Positions 7,150-15,326 of a stretch of 22,182 bases of DNA are shown piece after piece. A model generated the notes under the pieces. That model was not told the origin of the DNA, ran no database searches, and saw nothing but the letters and a program-made list of their open reading frames with translations. The position numbers were made by a program, and so were the translations under genes. How positions within the stretch are numbered: the stretch's first letter is position 1; each line of letters opens with the position of its first letter. Source of the stretch: CAZJLP01 sp964546955 (GTDB lineage: Bacteria > Verrucomicrobiota > Verrucomicrobiia > Opitutales > Opitutaceae); the NCBI GenBank assembly GCA_964546955.1, contig CAZJLP010000075.1, forward strand, positions 1-22,182, written 5' to 3'.

Positions 7150-7181
7150 GCTAAGTAATACGACGCCAGACGGTCATGGCC

Positions 7182-7838
7182 TCACTGATAAATGTGAACG
7201 CCCGAAAACGTGACGGTCTGCGCTGCGTTCGGATTGTAGAGGCCGTACTTCGTGTAGTAGGTGCCGCTGCGCCGCGATCCGGTCAGTTTCAACGATCCGT
7301 TAATCAACATCTCGATCTTCCCGGTGGAACCCCAATTCTTGCTCTCCAACTTGAAGGTGACGCCATAAACGCCGGTCGCGATCGTGGTCGAGGAGGAGGT
7401 CAGGTTGTAAACTTTCACGCTTCCGCCGGATGCGCTCTGACCCGTGACCAGGACGTGGGGCCCCACGGTACCGTTGAAGAGCTGGTGAATCGTGATCCCG
7501 TTGGACGGAGAACCGAAGCGGACATTGGCCAGCCAGCGGCGTTTGCTCGACGCGGTGTAGTCATCGTTGTAGCGGCGTTCGACGCGCTTCTGCCGCGTGC
7601 CGACGACTTTGAAATTTTCGGTTCCGCTCGACTTGGTGTAGCGAACGTCTTCGAAGGTAATGGAAGTCACACCTCCATCGTAGTTGTGATAAGTGCCGTC
7701 TTGGTCCTGGACCTGAATCTTGCTGCTGGGGGAGAATTCGGTCCATTGCGCCTGCGCGGCAAGCGCGAGCGCGGCGAAAGCAAGGCTAACGAACAGCGCC
7801 GGAAGACGCCGCCCGAACGAGGGGTGGGAGTTTTGCAT
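7182..7838 (-). CDS. secreted jelly-roll polysaccharide-lyase-like protein, paralogue of 5241-5855
   Basis: 218 residues from ATG 7838. An upstream ATG at 7928 would add 30 residues before the signal peptide. The chosen start gives a clean signal sequence (RRLPALFVSLAFAALALAAQAQ). The lyase-like elements are RVER (85-88), IHQ (117-119) and YYTKYGLY (194-201). The Y-x-K-x-G-x-Y strand is a hallmark of PL7-type jelly-roll lyases. Compared with its paralogue it keeps the possible catalytic His and Tyr. A single domain with no CBM suggests a small secreted or periplasmic enzyme, or a non-catalytic binding relative. Confidence 0.7.
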   Translation of the reverse strand: MQNSHPSFGRRLPALFVSLAFAALALAAQAQWTEFSPSSKIQVQDQDGTYHNYDGGVTSITFEDVRYTKSSGTENFKVVGTRQKRVERRYNDDYTASSKRRWLANVRFGSPSNGITIHQLFNGTVGPHVLVTGQSASGGSVKVYNLTSSSTTIATGVYGVTFKLESKNWGSTGKIEMLINGSLKLTGSRRSGTYYTKYGLYNPNAAQTVTFSGVHIYQ

Positions 7839-8072
7839 ATAATCGGGGTTACTATGTGGGGTTAACGCACCTGGAAGGCGTGCGTACGCCGACGATCGAG
7901 CGTCGTGCACTGGGGGAAAGCTTACCATTTCACGCCCCCGCCGACTACCTACCCGAACGGGTGGTTCATATCGCGTAGCTCGGCTGATCTCACACGCGCA
8001 GTTCGAGAATGTAGCGGCGAACAGCGGCTCGTGCCTTTCAGACGCGTGACGACAATTCAGGGCCGGAAGCCG

Positions 8073-8108
8073 AAAAAAGGACCAAGCCGCGATATTGTCA
8101 ATCCATCG
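8073..8108 (+). repeat. REP-like dispersed repeat, copy A2 (diverged)
   Basis: AAAAAAGGACCAAGCCGCGA then TATTGTCAATCC. It aligns with A3 (GGCCAAACCGTG...TTGTAAATCC) and is the only clear repeat in the 7839-8208 gap. No gene was seen in that gap. Confidence 0.45.
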
Positions 8109-8208
8109 TCTGGATACGGAAGCCTGGCGCGCTTGCGATTACGGCCATCGTTCCCGGCTGCTGAGCAAAGTGCGATTTTGTAACGCACGGTGGAGTTTCT
8201 AACAATCT

Positions 8209-8257
8209 TCACTTGACATCCAAGTGAGGATCAACGACTCCACTTGACGTCCAAGTG
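8209..8257 (+). promoter_or_regulatory. twin PadR operators upstream of padR
   Basis: Two near-identical 17-base palindromes: CACTTGACATCCAAGTG (8210-8226) and CACTTGACGTCCAAGTG (8241-8257). Their centres are 31 bp apart, about three helical turns, so both would face the same side of the DNA. The first contains TTGACA and the second TTGACG, like -35 elements, so a bound repressor would cover a promoter. They end 19 bases before the padR start. Autoregulation of the padR-permease operon is the likely role. Confidence 0.7.
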
Positions 8258-8276
8258 AAAACCTCCCTCCGTTTGC

Positions 8277-8618
8277 ATGCCTGGCCAAGACGAACCTATT
8301 GAACTGCTGCAGGGCACGCTCGATCTCATTGTGATGCAGTCGTTGAGCACCATGGGACCGCTGCATGCCTATGCGCTGGCGACGCGCCTCGCGCAGGTAT
8401 CCAAACATCCTTTGCTGTTGAACCAAGGCACGCTCTACCCCGCGCTCATCCGCCTCGAGCAAAAGGGCTGGATCAAGGGCACGTGGGAAACGACGAAAAG
8501 CAATCGCGAGGCTAAAGTTTATTCGCTCACCAAGGCGGGGGGGCGCGCCCTGGCTGAGGAAACCCAACGCTGGCGACGACTCACTGGTTTCGTCGAAGAC
8601 CTTTTGCAGCAGGCATAG
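8277..8618 (+). CDS. PadR-family transcriptional regulator
   Basis: 113 residues, the usual length for the acidobacterial-type PadR subfamily. It begins with the subfamily signature (IELLQGTLDLIVMQSL, GPLHAYALATRL). The winged-helix recognition part is LLNQGTLYPALIRLEQKGW, with NREAKVYSLTKAGGRAL for the wing, and a short C-terminal dimerisation helix (EETQRWRRL). These regulators typically sit directly before an ADOP permease gene, as here, with 16 bases between the genes. Twin palindromes upstream are its probable operators. The inducer is unknown. No strong Shine-Dalgarno precedes the ATG. Confidence 0.9.
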   Translation: MPGQDEPIELLQGTLDLIVMQSLSTMGPLHAYALATRLAQVSKHPLLLNQGTLYPALIRLEQKGWIKGTWETTKSNREAKVYSLTKAGGRALAEETQRWRRLTGFVEDLLQQA

Positions 8619-8634
8619 TCGTGGGCAGATTTCC

Positions 8635-11352
8635 ATGAGCTTCATCCGACGGTTTTTTCTACGGCTGGTTTGTTTTTTCCGTCGGGATCGGGCGGAAAAC
8701 GAACTCTCGCGGGAAATCACCGCTCATCTTCAATTCCTCGAAGACAAGTTCGTGGCCGAGGGGATGAGTCCTGAAGAGGCGCAATTCGCGGCCCGACGCG
8801 CGTTTAGCGGTGTAGAGCAGACGAAGGAGCTTCTACGTGATGTTCGTGATTTCCGCTGGCTGTCGGGCTGCACCATGGACCTCAAGCTGGGCGTCCGGAT
8901 GCTGGTGAAATATCCCGGCCTCACTATCGTAGGCAGCCTCGCGATGGCGTTTGCCATCGCGGCGGGCACCGCGACATTTGAAGCGATCAAGTCCGTCACG
9001 GCGCCGGATCTCGGTTTACCGGAGGGAGATCGCCTCGTCGGACTAAAAATGATAAACCGGGCCGAGGGCGCCGAGCGTCAGGTCTACGCCTACGATTTCG
9101 TGAATTGGCGGGAAAATCTTTCCACGGTGCAGGACATGGGTGCGTATCGGTTGCTGAAATGCAATCTGACCGCAAATGGCTCGGCGGGCGAGCCGGTGAC
9201 CGCCACTCAAATCAGCGCGGCCGCCTTTCGCGTGACTCATGTATCTGCATCGATTGGACGCAGCTTGGTGGAAGCGGATGAGGCTTCGACTGCTGCGCCG
9301 GTGGTGGTGCTCGGTTACAGTCTGTGGCAGACGCGCTTCGCCGGGAATCGAGCGGTTCTCGGTCGCGAAGTGAAGGTGGGCGACACCTACGCGACGGTGG
9401 TCGGCGTGATGCCGGAGGGCTTCCGATTTCCGGTCGACGAGCATCTGTGGATACCTCTTCGCCCGGCGGAGTTGTCCCGCGAACCCGGTCGCGATGCCGT
9501 GCGGGTATTTGGCCGACTCGCGCCTGGCGTGACATTGCCGGAGGCGCAGGCGGAAGCCACGACGCTCGCCGCAGGGGCGGCGGCGAGCATGCCCGAAACT
9601 TACTCGCACCTCGCGCCGCAGGTGCTTCCGTATGCGGAATCGGTTATCGCGATTCCCGCCAAGGGGCGGGCGGGCATCTACGCGCTGAACCTTTTGGCCG
9701 CTCTTTTTCTGATCGTCGTCTGTGGTAATGTCGCGTTGCTGATGTTCGCCCGGGCGGCCACCCGCGAAAAAGAACTCCTAGTACGGACGGCGCTCGGCGC
9801 TACGCGCGGCCGAATCGTGGGCATGCTTTTCTTGGAAGCGTTGGTGCTTGCCATCATCGCCGCGGCGATGGGTCTTACCGCGGCGGGTCTGCTTTTGCGA
9901 GGAACAGTTGAAATGTTGCGCACCGGACCAGATCGGTGGCCGTTCTGGATCGATGGCGGACTTTCAGTGACGACGGTGCTTTACGCCGGCATCCTTGCGC
10001 TTGCGGCCGCTGCGATCGCGGGAGTCGTGCCGGGTTTGAAAGTCATGGGGAAAGGCCTGTGGGATCGCCTGCGCCAGTCGAGCGGGGGGGCAGGCGGGCT
10101 AAGCCTGGGTGGCGTGTGGACCGCGGTGATTATCGCGCAGGTCGCGGCGACGATCCTTTTTATGGCGCTGGCGTTCGTGGTGCAACGGCAAGCCGCGTAT
10201 CTCGCTAATGCGGACGAGGTCTTCCCCGTCGAGCAATTCCTCTCCACACGGCTCGAGCTCGACCCATCACCGCAGGAAGACGCGACGTCCACTGGACGGC
10301 AACAGTTCCTGCAACGCTATGACACCACGATCCGAGAACTGGCTCGGCGGATTGCCAACGAGTCTGCCGTCAAGGGCGTGACGCTGGCGGAGCAGCTCCC
10401 GCGGATGCCGTATCCCCTTCAGCGGATCGAAATCGAGCGAGCGGATGAGAGCTCGGACGACAAACTACTCTCGAAGCGGTCCGGGGTGCAGACGACGGCC
10501 GTGGACTTGGATTTCTTCGACGTTTTCCAAATGCCTGTGCTCGCTGGCCGTCGCTTCGATTCCCGCGATGTCGGCGGGAACGCGAACACGGTGGTGGTGA
10601 ACAGCATTTTTGTGGAACAGGTGCTGAATGGCCGGAATGCGATTGGCCGGCGCCTTCGACTCGCCTCGACTAGCTCGTCTCCCGCCGGCCCGTGGCTCGA
10701 AATCGTGGGTGTCGTCCAAGATGCCGTGCCACGGGCTGCCGCCCCGCTGAATCTGGATAATCCCACGAGACCCCGGCTCTATCGCCCGCTAAGTGCGGCG
10801 GGGGGGAACCCACCGCTGCATCTCGCGGTGCACGTGAAAACTGCGGTTGCTCCCTTTGTTCCGACTCTGCGCCGGGTCGCGAGTGAGCTAAGCCCCACGC
10901 TTCGACTGCACGACACCTTGCCGCTCGATCAGGCAACCAGCGAAGACGCCCGCTTCTGGACTATCTTCGCCAAACTCGTGCTCGTGGGGGGTGCGCTCAC
11001 GCTTCTTCTCTCTCTGGCGGGAATCTATTCGGCCATGTCCTTCACGGTCTCGCGCCGCACACGCGAGATTGGCGTGCGTGTCGCCTTGGGTGGCCAGGCG
11101 ATGCGCGTGATAATCGAAATTTTCCGCCGACCTTTCACTCAGGTTGCGGCCGGCGTGATGGTGGGATGGCTGTTGCTGGTGGCGGCGATCATTTTCGCGA
11201 AGGGCGGCTCCGTGGGCGGCGTGACGAAACACGCGCCGACTCTCTTCTTCTACGGAATCGCGATGGTTGGGGTCTGTGCGCTCGCGTGCATCGGACCCAT
11301 GCGACGCGCTTTGCGGGTGCAACCCATGGAAGCATTGAGGGATGACACCTAG
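8635..11352 (+). CDS. ABC transporter permease of the ADOP (MacB/FtsX-like) family
   Basis: 905 residues, full length for acidobacterial duplicated orphan permeases. The N-terminal ~90 residues form the permease prefix domain (AENELSREITAHLQFLEDKFVAEGM...). Then come DLKLGVRMLVKYPGLTIVGS with the first membrane span, a MacB-type periplasmic domain, and the first FtsX block (NVALLMFARAATREKELLVR, ALGATRGRIV). A middle span and a second periplasmic domain follow, then a second FtsX block near the end (GIYSAMSFTVSRRTREIGVR, ALGG). The protein duplicates the MacB permease unit and has no ATPase domain, and no ATPase gene is nearby, hence orphan. Such permeases may export or flip unknown substrates or act in signalling. 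It is co-transcribed with padR. Confidence 0.9.
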   Translation: MSFIRRFFLRLVCFFRRDRAENELSREITAHLQFLEDKFVAEGMSPEEAQFAARRAFSGVEQTKELLRDVRDFRWLSGCTMDLKLGVRMLVKYPGLTIVGSLAMAFAIAAGTATFEAIKSVTAPDLGLPEGDRLVGLKMINRAEGAERQVYAYDFVNWRENLSTVQDMGAYRLLKCNLTANGSAGEPVTATQISAAAFRVTHVSASIGRSLVEADEASTAAPVVVLGYSLWQTRFAGNRAVLGREVKVGDTYATVVGVMPEGFRFPVDEHLWIPLRPAELSREPGRDAVRVFGRLAPGVTLPEAQAEATTLAAGAAASMPETYSHLAPQVLPYAESVIAIPAKGRAGIYALNLLAALFLIVVCGNVALLMFARAATREKELLVRTALGATRGRIVGMLFLEALVLAIIAAAMGLTAAGLLLRGTVEMLRTGPDRWPFWIDGGLSVTTVLYAGILALAAAAIAGVVPGLKVMGKGLWDRLRQSSGGAGGLSLGGVWTAVIIAQVAATILFMALAFVVQRQAAYLANADEVFPVEQFLSTRLELDPSPQEDATSTGRQQFLQRYDTTIRELARRIANESAVKGVTLAEQLPRMPYPLQRIEIERADESSDDKLLSKRSGVQTTAVDLDFFDVFQMPVLAGRRFDSRDVGGNANTVVVNSIFVEQVLNGRNAIGRRLRLASTSSSPAGPWLEIVGVVQDAVPRAAAPLNLDNPTRPRLYRPLSAAGGNPPLHLAVHVKTAVAPFVPTLRRVASELSPTLRLHDTLPLDQATSEDARFWTIFAKLVLVGGALTLLLSLAGIYSAMSFTVSRRTREIGVRVALGGQAMRVIIEIFRRPFTQVAAGVMVGWLLLVAAIIFAKGGSVGGVTKHAPTLFFYGIAMVGVCALACIGPMRRALRVQPMEALRDDT

Positions 11353-11393
11353 CAACGATTGGGAAACCGACGAGGTAAAACACAGGGTGCCAG

Positions 11394-11427
11394 AAGGGGC
11401 CAAACCGTGTTTTTGTAAATCCATTAA
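11394..11427 (+). repeat. REP-like dispersed repeat, copy A3
   Basis: AAGGGGCCAAACCGTGTTTT then TGTAAATCCATTAAC, right after the permease gene. It is followed 34 bases later by copy B3, so A and B forms occur as a pair here, as they do at 2778/3027. Confidence 0.55.
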
Positions 11428-11460
11428 CGCAGTCGGACAGGTCCCAAGCAGGGGAAAGGT

Positions 11461-11494
11461 GGAAAAGGCTAACCCGTACTTATTGATATATATA
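11461..11494 (+). repeat. REP-like dispersed repeat, copy B3
   Basis: GGAAAAGGCTAACCCGTACT then TATTGATATATATAG; same tail as B1 and B2 with a diverged head. Confidence 0.5.
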
Positions 11495-11540
11495 GTATCT
11501 AATGCATGGATATCATGTCCACGGATGTCGCAGTCTTAGA

Positions 11541-11750
11541 TGTTGAAGTGGTGTTCAAAGAGCTTGCGACCGGGCCGGCGCCGCACGCCGCAGTTTTGGG
11601 TTTTTGAGTTCTGGGTTGAAGACATCTCGAAGCTTCGGCTGCGATTGGCAGCCGCCGAAGTGGGTTAGCCGAGGCGGCGGAGGGCGCAGGCCACGGAGTT
11701 CAGCCTTCGCCGTTAAGGTGGCGTTCGAAGAGTTGCGGGCCGGCCTTCTT
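11541..11750 (+). repeat. imperfect direct repeats plus hairpin in a gene-free interval
   Basis: GAAGTGGTGTTCAAAGAGCT (from 11545) and AAGGTGGCGTTCGAAGAGTT (from 11715) are imperfect direct copies of one motif that continues TGCG..CGGGCCGG. A third, shorter copy lies at 3083-3104 (CACGTTCAAGAGCTTGCGAG). Between the two, 11633-11660 forms a hairpin (CTTCGGCTGC, loop GATTG, GCAGCCGCCGAAG with a 3-base bulge). No convincing gene lies in 11353-11796. Confidence 0.4.
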
Positions 11751-11796
11751 TAGACCTCGCCATACGCTGTGACGCCGGGCAACTTTGAACCGCGAT

Positions 11797-12216
11797 ATGA
11801 TAAAGGCCACTCGCAGCAGCTACATCATTTCGGCCTTCGCGTGTGCCACGGCGGCCACTTCGTTCTGGGTGTACGGATCCGCAAGGGCGATGCAGGAGAC
11901 CGTTGGATTTTCGGCAAACGCCGTGGTGGTCGCTGCGTCGATCACGGCCGCGCTGCTCCTGACGCCCGCGTTGATGTTATGGCTGTTGCTGCGGGGGTTG
12001 GCAGTCTGGTCGAGCAAGGTTTCCCAGCTAGTACTCGTGCTCGCCGCCTGCGTCGGAGCAGGTGCGGCAGAATCCAGGCTTCTGCTGGATGAGCAAAACT
12101 TCAGAGAGCAAGTGGCGCTTGTTCCGAACAACGCCTCGGCGCGTGATCGCGCCTGGCCCTTCAACGGTACCACGCTCGTGTATCAGCCAATACGAGGGAT
12201 TCATTCCACTGACTAG
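11797..12216 (+). CDS. small membrane protein of unknown function
   Basis: 139 residues from ATG 11797; an in-frame TTG lies four codons upstream. Three hydrophobic spans are visible: YIISAFACATAATSFWVYG, VVVAASITAALLLTPALMLWLLL and VSQLVLVLAACVGAGAA. A polar tail follows (RLLLDEQNFREQVALVPNN...) with AWPFNGTTLVYQPIRGIHSTD, likely outside the membrane. No family is recognised. It stands alone, flanked on both sides by REP-like repeats. Coding is supported by the hydrophobic pattern and the absence of a better frame. Confidence 0.6.
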   Translation: MIKATRSSYIISAFACATAATSFWVYGSARAMQETVGFSANAVVVAASITAALLLTPALMLWLLLRGLAVWSSKVSQLVLVLAACVGAGAAESRLLLDEQNFREQVALVPNNASARDRAWPFNGTTLVYQPIRGIHSTD

Positions 12217-12242
12217 CTTCGGGAGGACCAAACCAAAGTCTG

Positions 12243-12325
12243 AAAAAAGTAAAACCGTGATTTGAAATCCGTACTTTGGGTACATGAACGCCGGGAAGGT
12301 GGGGAGACTGAGGCGAGCGTAATCC
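12243..12325 (+). repeat. REP-like dispersed repeat, copy A4 (long form)
   Basis: AAAACCGTGATTTGAAATCC with about 50 further bases matching the stretch after A1 (2781-2857). A second partial head (GGACCAAACC, 12225-12234) lies just before it. Together they occupy much of the gap after the membrane-protein gene. Confidence 0.55.
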
Positions 12326-12450
12326 GTATTCAGGATCGCGAAGTTTCGGCCAAGAGGCAGTGGCTGAGGCGTACAACGTGAATACGCCGAACCCGGGCTC
12401 GGCTGGCCTCCGCCCCTACACGGAAGCATTTTGGCACCGAAGGACGAGCG

Positions 12451-12484
12451 CGGAGCAATCGAGACTCTAAGCTCGATCGCTCCG
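12451..12484. other. stem-loop in gene-free interval 12326-12676
   Basis: CGGAGC-A-ATCGAG (12451-12463) pairs with CTCGAT-C-GCTCCG (12472-12484), giving 12 base pairs around one mismatch and an 8-base loop. No T tract follows, so it is not a clear terminator. Nothing else is recognised in this interval. Confidence 0.4.
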
Positions 12485-12688
12485 ATCGTCCCGCTCCGAT
12501 CAGGCCGACCTACGCGCGCTTTCTCGCGTATCGGTAGCATCCAAACAAGGTCGTTTCTTCGACGACCGTGACGCCGTTGCTATGGTTCTCGGCATGCGAA
12601 TCCGCAGCTTTTGCCGGCGGACTGACTCGCGCGATTCGGACGTTGCTGCCGGCGAGAATTCGTCTAGTCACATTTCGTGGAGGCGAAT

Positions 12689-13351
12689 TTGAAGGACAAA
12701 CCGAGTCCGAAGCTCCTGCAGATCGCTGGAGGGCTTCTCTTAGGAGGTGGCGTTGTGTTTTGGGCCGGAGCGTTTACTCCGCCGTATCGCTGGTGGTTTG
12801 GAATTTCGGTGAAGGAGTTCCTTGAGTTGGTTCACGCCCATCAGGGAGTCTGGCTGTGGATTGCGGCTGCGTTCGCCACGGGCGTGCTTTTGACCTTGGC
12901 CGGACTCGTCGTATTGGGCAGGTCGCTGCGCGCCGCCGGCGATAGGATGTGGACCGACCTTGGGCAGAACGCTTTCCTGCTCGGCGGTATTCTCTGGCTC
13001 GCGTCGCTTGCCTTTCGCGCCACGGCCACCGTCATGGCGGCGCGGCAAACCGCCCAGGAGGGAGTCCCTCCGGGATGGTTCGAGCCAATGCGCATGTGGT
13101 CAGGCGGGTTGTTCGCCGTCTATATGCTGCTGGCTTATCTCGCGATCGCCGCCTACGGCAGGGCGTTGCGGTCGACTCGAATCATGCCGCGCTGGGTTGC
13201 GCAATTTCACCTTTGGTTTGGCCTCTGCGCCGCGGTCGGATTTCTGGCCCGTGTTCCCGTCTTCAATCCGCCGCTGATGGTTCATCTGCCGCTGATCATC
13301 CTCGGCGTGGCGCTGATGCGCCCGCAGCGAAAGCAGCAGTTCCATGAGTGA
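12689..13351 (+). CDS. six-span membrane protein of unknown function
   Basis: TTG at 12689 is preceded by GGAGG (12679-12683) at a 5-base spacing. A GTG at 12677 would add four residues but lacks its own Shine-Dalgarno. About 220 residues with roughly six hydrophobic spans: LLQIAGGLLLGGGVVFWAGAF, VWLWIAAAFATGVLLTLAGLVVL, AFLLGGILWLASLAF, GGLFAVYMLLAYLAIAAYG, FHLWFGLCAAVGFLA and HLPLIILGVALM. Charged loops and a basic C-terminal end (RPQRKQQF) are present. The even spacing suggests a four- to six-helix integral membrane protein. No catalytic motif and no family are recognised. It is a single gene with repeats on both sides. Confidence 0.75.
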   Translation: MKDKPSPKLLQIAGGLLLGGGVVFWAGAFTPPYRWWFGISVKEFLELVHAHQGVWLWIAAAFATGVLLTLAGLVVLGRSLRAAGDRMWTDLGQNAFLLGGILWLASLAFRATATVMAARQTAQEGVPPGWFEPMRMWSGGLFAVYMLLAYLAIAAYGRALRSTRIMPRWVAQFHLWFGLCAAVGFLARVPVFNPPLMVHLPLIILGVALMRPQRKQQFHE

Positions 13352-13424
13352 GGTGCCGCTCCTGTCGATGGCCTGTTAGAGCACGGATCAAACGGACGGC
13401 ACGGATCGACGATCTTTGGATACC

Positions 13425-13454
13425 GCGGTCAAACAGCGATATTAGCAATCCAGG
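13425..13454 (+). repeat. REP-like dispersed repeat, copy A5 (diverged)
   Basis: GCGGTCAAACAGCGATATTA then GCAATCCAGG, aligning with A1-A4. Otherwise 13352-13681 holds only short direct copies of GCACGGATC (13381, 13399) and no gene. Confidence 0.4.
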
Positions 13455-13681
13455 TTATGGCCGTGCACTGAAGATGGTCGTAAGATACCCTGACTCGCTT
13501 GGCCCGGCTTGAACCCCGTCAACGGATCTTGGAGTCAGCGCACCGAGTTTACTTCCTGCTGCGGATTTGTGCCGCGAGCCTCTCGTCGACGGCGCCGCGG
13601 GCCTGGGCCGCGGCGAGCAATCTGGCTTCGAGCGTGGTCGGGGTGTCGACGTGGCGCTGAGCCTCGGGTAATGCGCGGGCT

Positions 13682-14180
13682 TCAAGTTGGGTTTTTCGCG
13701 TTGAGGGCGGTCGCGCGCGATCGTCACCGCGAAGACCGTGTCCCCATGATTGCACCCCGCGATCGAGATGCCCGGGACCGGGGGGGCGTTGGTGGCGGTG
13801 CCATACCCATCGATCGTCCCCGAGATCTAGCGGTACTGGTCTTCGCATTGCGCGGATCCGTGGGCCGTGACCACATTCGCGAGGACGACGTTGGAGTAGT
13901 AACGCGTGTTGTAACCGCTCGCGTCCGAACGCAACTCGTAGATGGTCACGTATTCCGCCGTCCATTGACCCCCGACTTTGCGGATGTTGCTCAGGCTCAT
14001 GCCGGCACCGGCTTCCCCCAGGTTACACCACGACGATCCGGAGAGCGGCCCGAGACTCACCCAGGCGTAACCGGTGGAGTACCCGCCCACGATGGTACTG
14101 GCCCAAAAACTGATGTCATAACTGGCCGCGACTTCGAATCCTTCGCGAGAAACAATCCGAACTCGTCGCGTTCCTCTGGC
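13682..14180 (-). pseudogene. remnant of a small protein gene with in-frame TAG and frameshift
   Basis: Read on the minus strand, a protein-like stretch runs YDISFWASTIVGGYSTGYAW... to GSAQCEDQYR and stops at TAG (13827-13829). The same frame then continues as ISGTIDGYGTATNAPPVP and CNHGDTVFAVTIA. A one-base shift would give ATALNAKNPT and a TGA at 13682. No proper start or signal peptide remains: upstream the frame is open into the stop of the glycosyltransferase gene at 14181. The dispersed repeat at 14129-14149 sits exactly where the 5' end was lost. The composition (Gly, Ser, Tyr, Thr rich) resembles a secreted beta-rich protein. Confidence 0.45.
14129..14149 (+). repeat. dispersed repeat C, copy 1
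   Basis: Contains CTTCGAATCCTTCGCGAG. The same 21 bases occur exactly at 17267-17287; looser forms lie at 19139-19157 and 21921-21939. Confidence 0.55.
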
Positions 14181-15311
14181 TCAAATCGGCACGGTGCCGT
14201 GCGCGAGACGTCTGATCTCCTGCTCGACGACTTCGGCGGCAATCTGGCCGCCATGCCCGTGATAATTCAAAGGCGCAAGGCGCTGTCTGGCGTCCAGACT
14301 GAGCACGCGCTCGATCTCAGCGAGGAGTCGTTCCGGGCTCGTCGTCTTGGCACTGAGCGTCACGTTGGAGCGCACTTTCAGCATGAGCAGTTCATCAACG
14401 GGATTCTGTCCGAAAGAGAGTGAGACCGTCGCAATGCCCAGGCTGGCGGCATCGAGACAGGTGCCTCGATTGCCTTTCGTGATCACCACATCGCTGGCCA
14501 CAAAGATTCTCTCCACGGGATGGCCGTCGCTCAGGACCGTCACGCCGTCCAATTTCGAGCTCATCGAGCGAAGGGCGTCAGCATCGGTTCGCGAAAGCCA
14601 GAAGAGCCGTTTGTCCTTTCGCTTCAACGCGGCAAAGGCCGGAAAAACCAAGGGCGCGATCGGCGCACGTTGTTCGGTGGCCCATGATCCGGGCACGACG
14701 GACACCACCGTGCTGTTCCGCGCAATGCCAAGCTCGTCTCTCGCACGATCGCGGTCGGCCAGACTGTAAGCCATGGGTCGCACCACCGGCCCGACAAAGC
14801 GGGTGGGCGGCACGGCATAGCGCGGCGGAGGCAAGGCCCCCTTCTGGTCCATGACGATCATGGCACTGGCGCACTGCAGCGCATCGGCCGGGGCCGAGCT
14901 GCCGGGAGGGAACCAGTCGCCGAGATAAATTGAGGGGATCCCGTTCATTTTTGCCGCCGGCAGCGCGGCGAACTCCTCGTGGGAGACGACCACGCTGGGT
15001 TTGCGCGAGCGTATCAGGTCGTGGGCGCGCAGGCAGGTGGGGACGAAGCGATTTTCTTCGGGCAAACCGAGGTCGATCACGGACCAGGCAGATTGCTTCA
15101 ATGTCTCCGCGCCAGTGCCATACGAAGCAAACGTGAGGCGGATCTCCGGGGCGCGCTGCTTCAGGGATTCGGCAATCGCCAGGTCAGGAATCGCGTGACC
15201 GCGCCCCCGGCCTCGCGAGAAAAACAAGACGTCGGTAGGCTCATCGGGTTGAGCGCCGTCAACGGTTCCCTCTCTCGCTGCGATGGCATGGGCGGTAGTC
15301 ACGGAATTCAT
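14181..15311 (-). CDS. GT-B fold glycosyltransferase, second gene of operon
   Basis: 376 residues from ATG 15311. The N-terminal domain begins after about 28 polar residues with LFFSRGRGRGHAIPDLAIAE, the Gly-rich loop and first helix typical of MurG/UGT-like GT-B enzymes. The C-terminal domain has VVSVVPGSW (start of the second Rossmann fold), DGVTVLSDGHPVERIF and the donor-binding stretch VVITKGNRGTCLDAASLG, followed by NPVDELL. These fit a nucleotide-sugar-dependent transferase of the GT1/GT28 type. No membrane span is present. It starts 15 bases after the stop of the upstream gene, so both form an operon, probably for a surface glycan or glycolipid. Acceptor and donor cannot be told from sequence. 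Confidence 0.8.
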   Translation of the reverse strand: MNSVTTAHAIAAREGTVDGAQPDEPTDVLFFSRGRGRGHAIPDLAIAESLKQRAPEIRLTFASYGTGAETLKQSAWSVIDLGLPEENRFVPTCLRAHDLIRSRKPSVVVSHEEFAALPAAKMNGIPSIYLGDWFPPGSSAPADALQCASAMIVMDQKGALPPPRYAVPPTRFVGPVVRPMAYSLADRDRARDELGIARNSTVVSVVPGSWATEQRAPIAPLVFPAFAALKRKDKRLFWLSRTDADALRSMSSKLDGVTVLSDGHPVERIFVASDVVITKGNRGTCLDAASLGIATVSLSFGQNPVDELLMLKVRSNVTLSAKTTSPERLLAEIERVLSLDARQRLAPLNYHGHGGQIAAEVVEQEIRRLAHGTVPI

Positions 15312-15326
15312 CGGCGTCGTGTGGCG

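Noticed and set aside
6986..7157. attC-like integron site (GTTCAAC at 6984-6990 next to an inverted repeat)
   Set aside because: The matching GTTRRRY core is missing at the other end and there is no integrase or cassette array.
7176..7865. 229-codon plus-strand ORF
   Set aside because: Antisense to the lyase-like gene with signal peptide and jelly-roll motifs.
11539..11667. 42-codon ORF starting MLKWCSKSLRPGRRRTPQFW
   Set aside because: Lies in dispersed repeat sequence with copies elsewhere in other frames; no ribosome site or family support.
13509..14423. 304-codon plus-strand ORF
   Set aside because: Antisense to the glycosyltransferase C-terminus and to the remnant gene; composition unlike a protein.
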